From NCBI RefSeq assembly GCF_001458195.1, contig NZ_CYPU01000068.1:124001-188000 (forward strand): 64,000 bases of DNA. Direction: 5' to 3'. A program made the position numbers and the translations under genes. The stretch is from Ruegeria atlantica. GTDB lineage: Bacteria > Pseudomonadota > Alphaproteobacteria > Rhodobacterales > Rhodobacteraceae. The notes beneath the pieces are model-generated. The model had not been told where the DNA came from. It made no database searches and saw only the letters and a list, made by a program, of their open reading frames with translations. Positions 63,757 through 64,000 of the stretch are shown here, in pieces. Within the stretch, counting starts at the first letter, position 1, and each line of letters opens with the position of its first letter.

Positions 63757-64000
63757 TCAATTCAATTGGAACGCGGTAGGATGCAGATGATGCAGGACAA
63801 ACAGCCACAGGATCAAAGTCCCGACCGCCAGGAACGAGGTCGCCGACACGATGTGAGCGGCGAGTTGCGGCTCCTGATCATAATGTTTGGCCAGCAAAAA
63901 GATGCTCTTTGCCGTGGGCGCTGCTGCAGAGACCGTCGCCGCAATGATCCAAAGCGGATCCAGGCCGATCAAATGCCCCGCAAGCAGCACCACCCCCGGA
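63757..64000 (-). CDS. AEC family transporter, C-terminal part (5' end outside window)
   Basis: The last 80 residues are visible on the minus strand, reading [34 protein letters not shown] and a final membrane helix. These match the end of auxin-efflux-carrier-type permeases. The N-terminal part is beyond the window edge. Confidence 0.75.
   Translation of the reverse strand, partial: PGVVLLAGHLIGLDPLWIIAATVSAAAPTAKSIFLLAKHYDQEPQLAAHIVSATSFLAVGTLILWLFVLHHLHPTAFQLN

Overview
The window reads as chromosomal DNA of a Roseobacter-group alphaproteobacterium (Rhodobacteraceae, Ruegeria-like; genus not certain). The grounds are a high-GC coding style, the ethylmalonyl-CoA pathway enzymes Ccr, Ecm and Mch, a sdhCDA/mdh/sucCDAB/lpd region, the alphaproteobacterial families TIGR02186, TIGR02302 and DUF1194, and PHB genes phaA and phaB. 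I saw no rRNA, tRNA, CRISPR array, transposase or phage module. Almost all the DNA is coding; the one gene-free stretch over 300 bases (21838-22200) holds a terminator, a pair of palindromes and a promoter.

Layout. 1-3470: end of a TIGR02186 protein, an SDR oxidoreductase, a RecD-like helicase and a decayed luxR/luxI quorum-sensing locus. 3670-10600: crotonyl-CoA carboxylase/reductase, an acyltransferase, ethylmalonyl-CoA mutase, an H-NS-like protein, DeoD and small proteins. 10650-15900: succinate dehydrogenase (sdhCDA and sdhB on the minus strand), split by a methyltransferase and an opposite-strand glycosyltransferase. 16100-20700: DUF1194 protein, mesaconyl-CoA hydratase, DUF1737, NnrU, malyl-CoA lyase/thioesterase and TauE/SafE. 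20870-33070: mdh, sucC, sucD, sucA, sucB and lpd on the plus strand, with accessory genes in several gaps. 33090-37300: TetR repressor with three operators, a flavodoxin-fold reductase, PPOX protein, PlsC, FtsX, FtsE. 37460-47550: zinc-ribbon protein, TIGR02302, lysA, lipoproteins, argH, TlpA-like thioredoxin, sterol-desaturase-like protein and an EAL protein. 47700-49820: phaA, phaB. 50000-64000: LysR regulator, EamA exporter, YdcH, TrmN6-like methyltransferase, polyprenyl synthase, IspE, TPR protein, ETF-QO, SoxR with a VOC protein, GreA, MoeA-MobB-MobA and the end of an AEC transporter.

How the genes fit together. The central theme is acetyl-CoA and C4 metabolism. PhaA and PhaB make acetoacetyl-CoA and 3-hydroxybutyryl-CoA; Ccr, Ecm, Mch and the malyl-CoA enzyme carry carbon through the ethylmalonyl-CoA pathway to TCA intermediates; Sdh, Mdh, Suc and Lpd run the TCA cycle; ETF-QO passes acyl-CoA electrons to the ubiquinone whose side chain the polyprenyl synthase makes. 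Two distant TCA operons (sdhC and sucC) carry the same promoter architecture: two GTGATCAC palindromes 21 bp apart, 110-140 bp before the start codon. This points to a shared, unidentified regulator.

The most notable observations are the broken quorum-sensing locus (deletion fusing luxR to luxI plus a one-base frameshift), the paired palindromes, and the insertion of methyltransferase, glycosyltransferase and membrane-protein genes inside conserved TCA operons.
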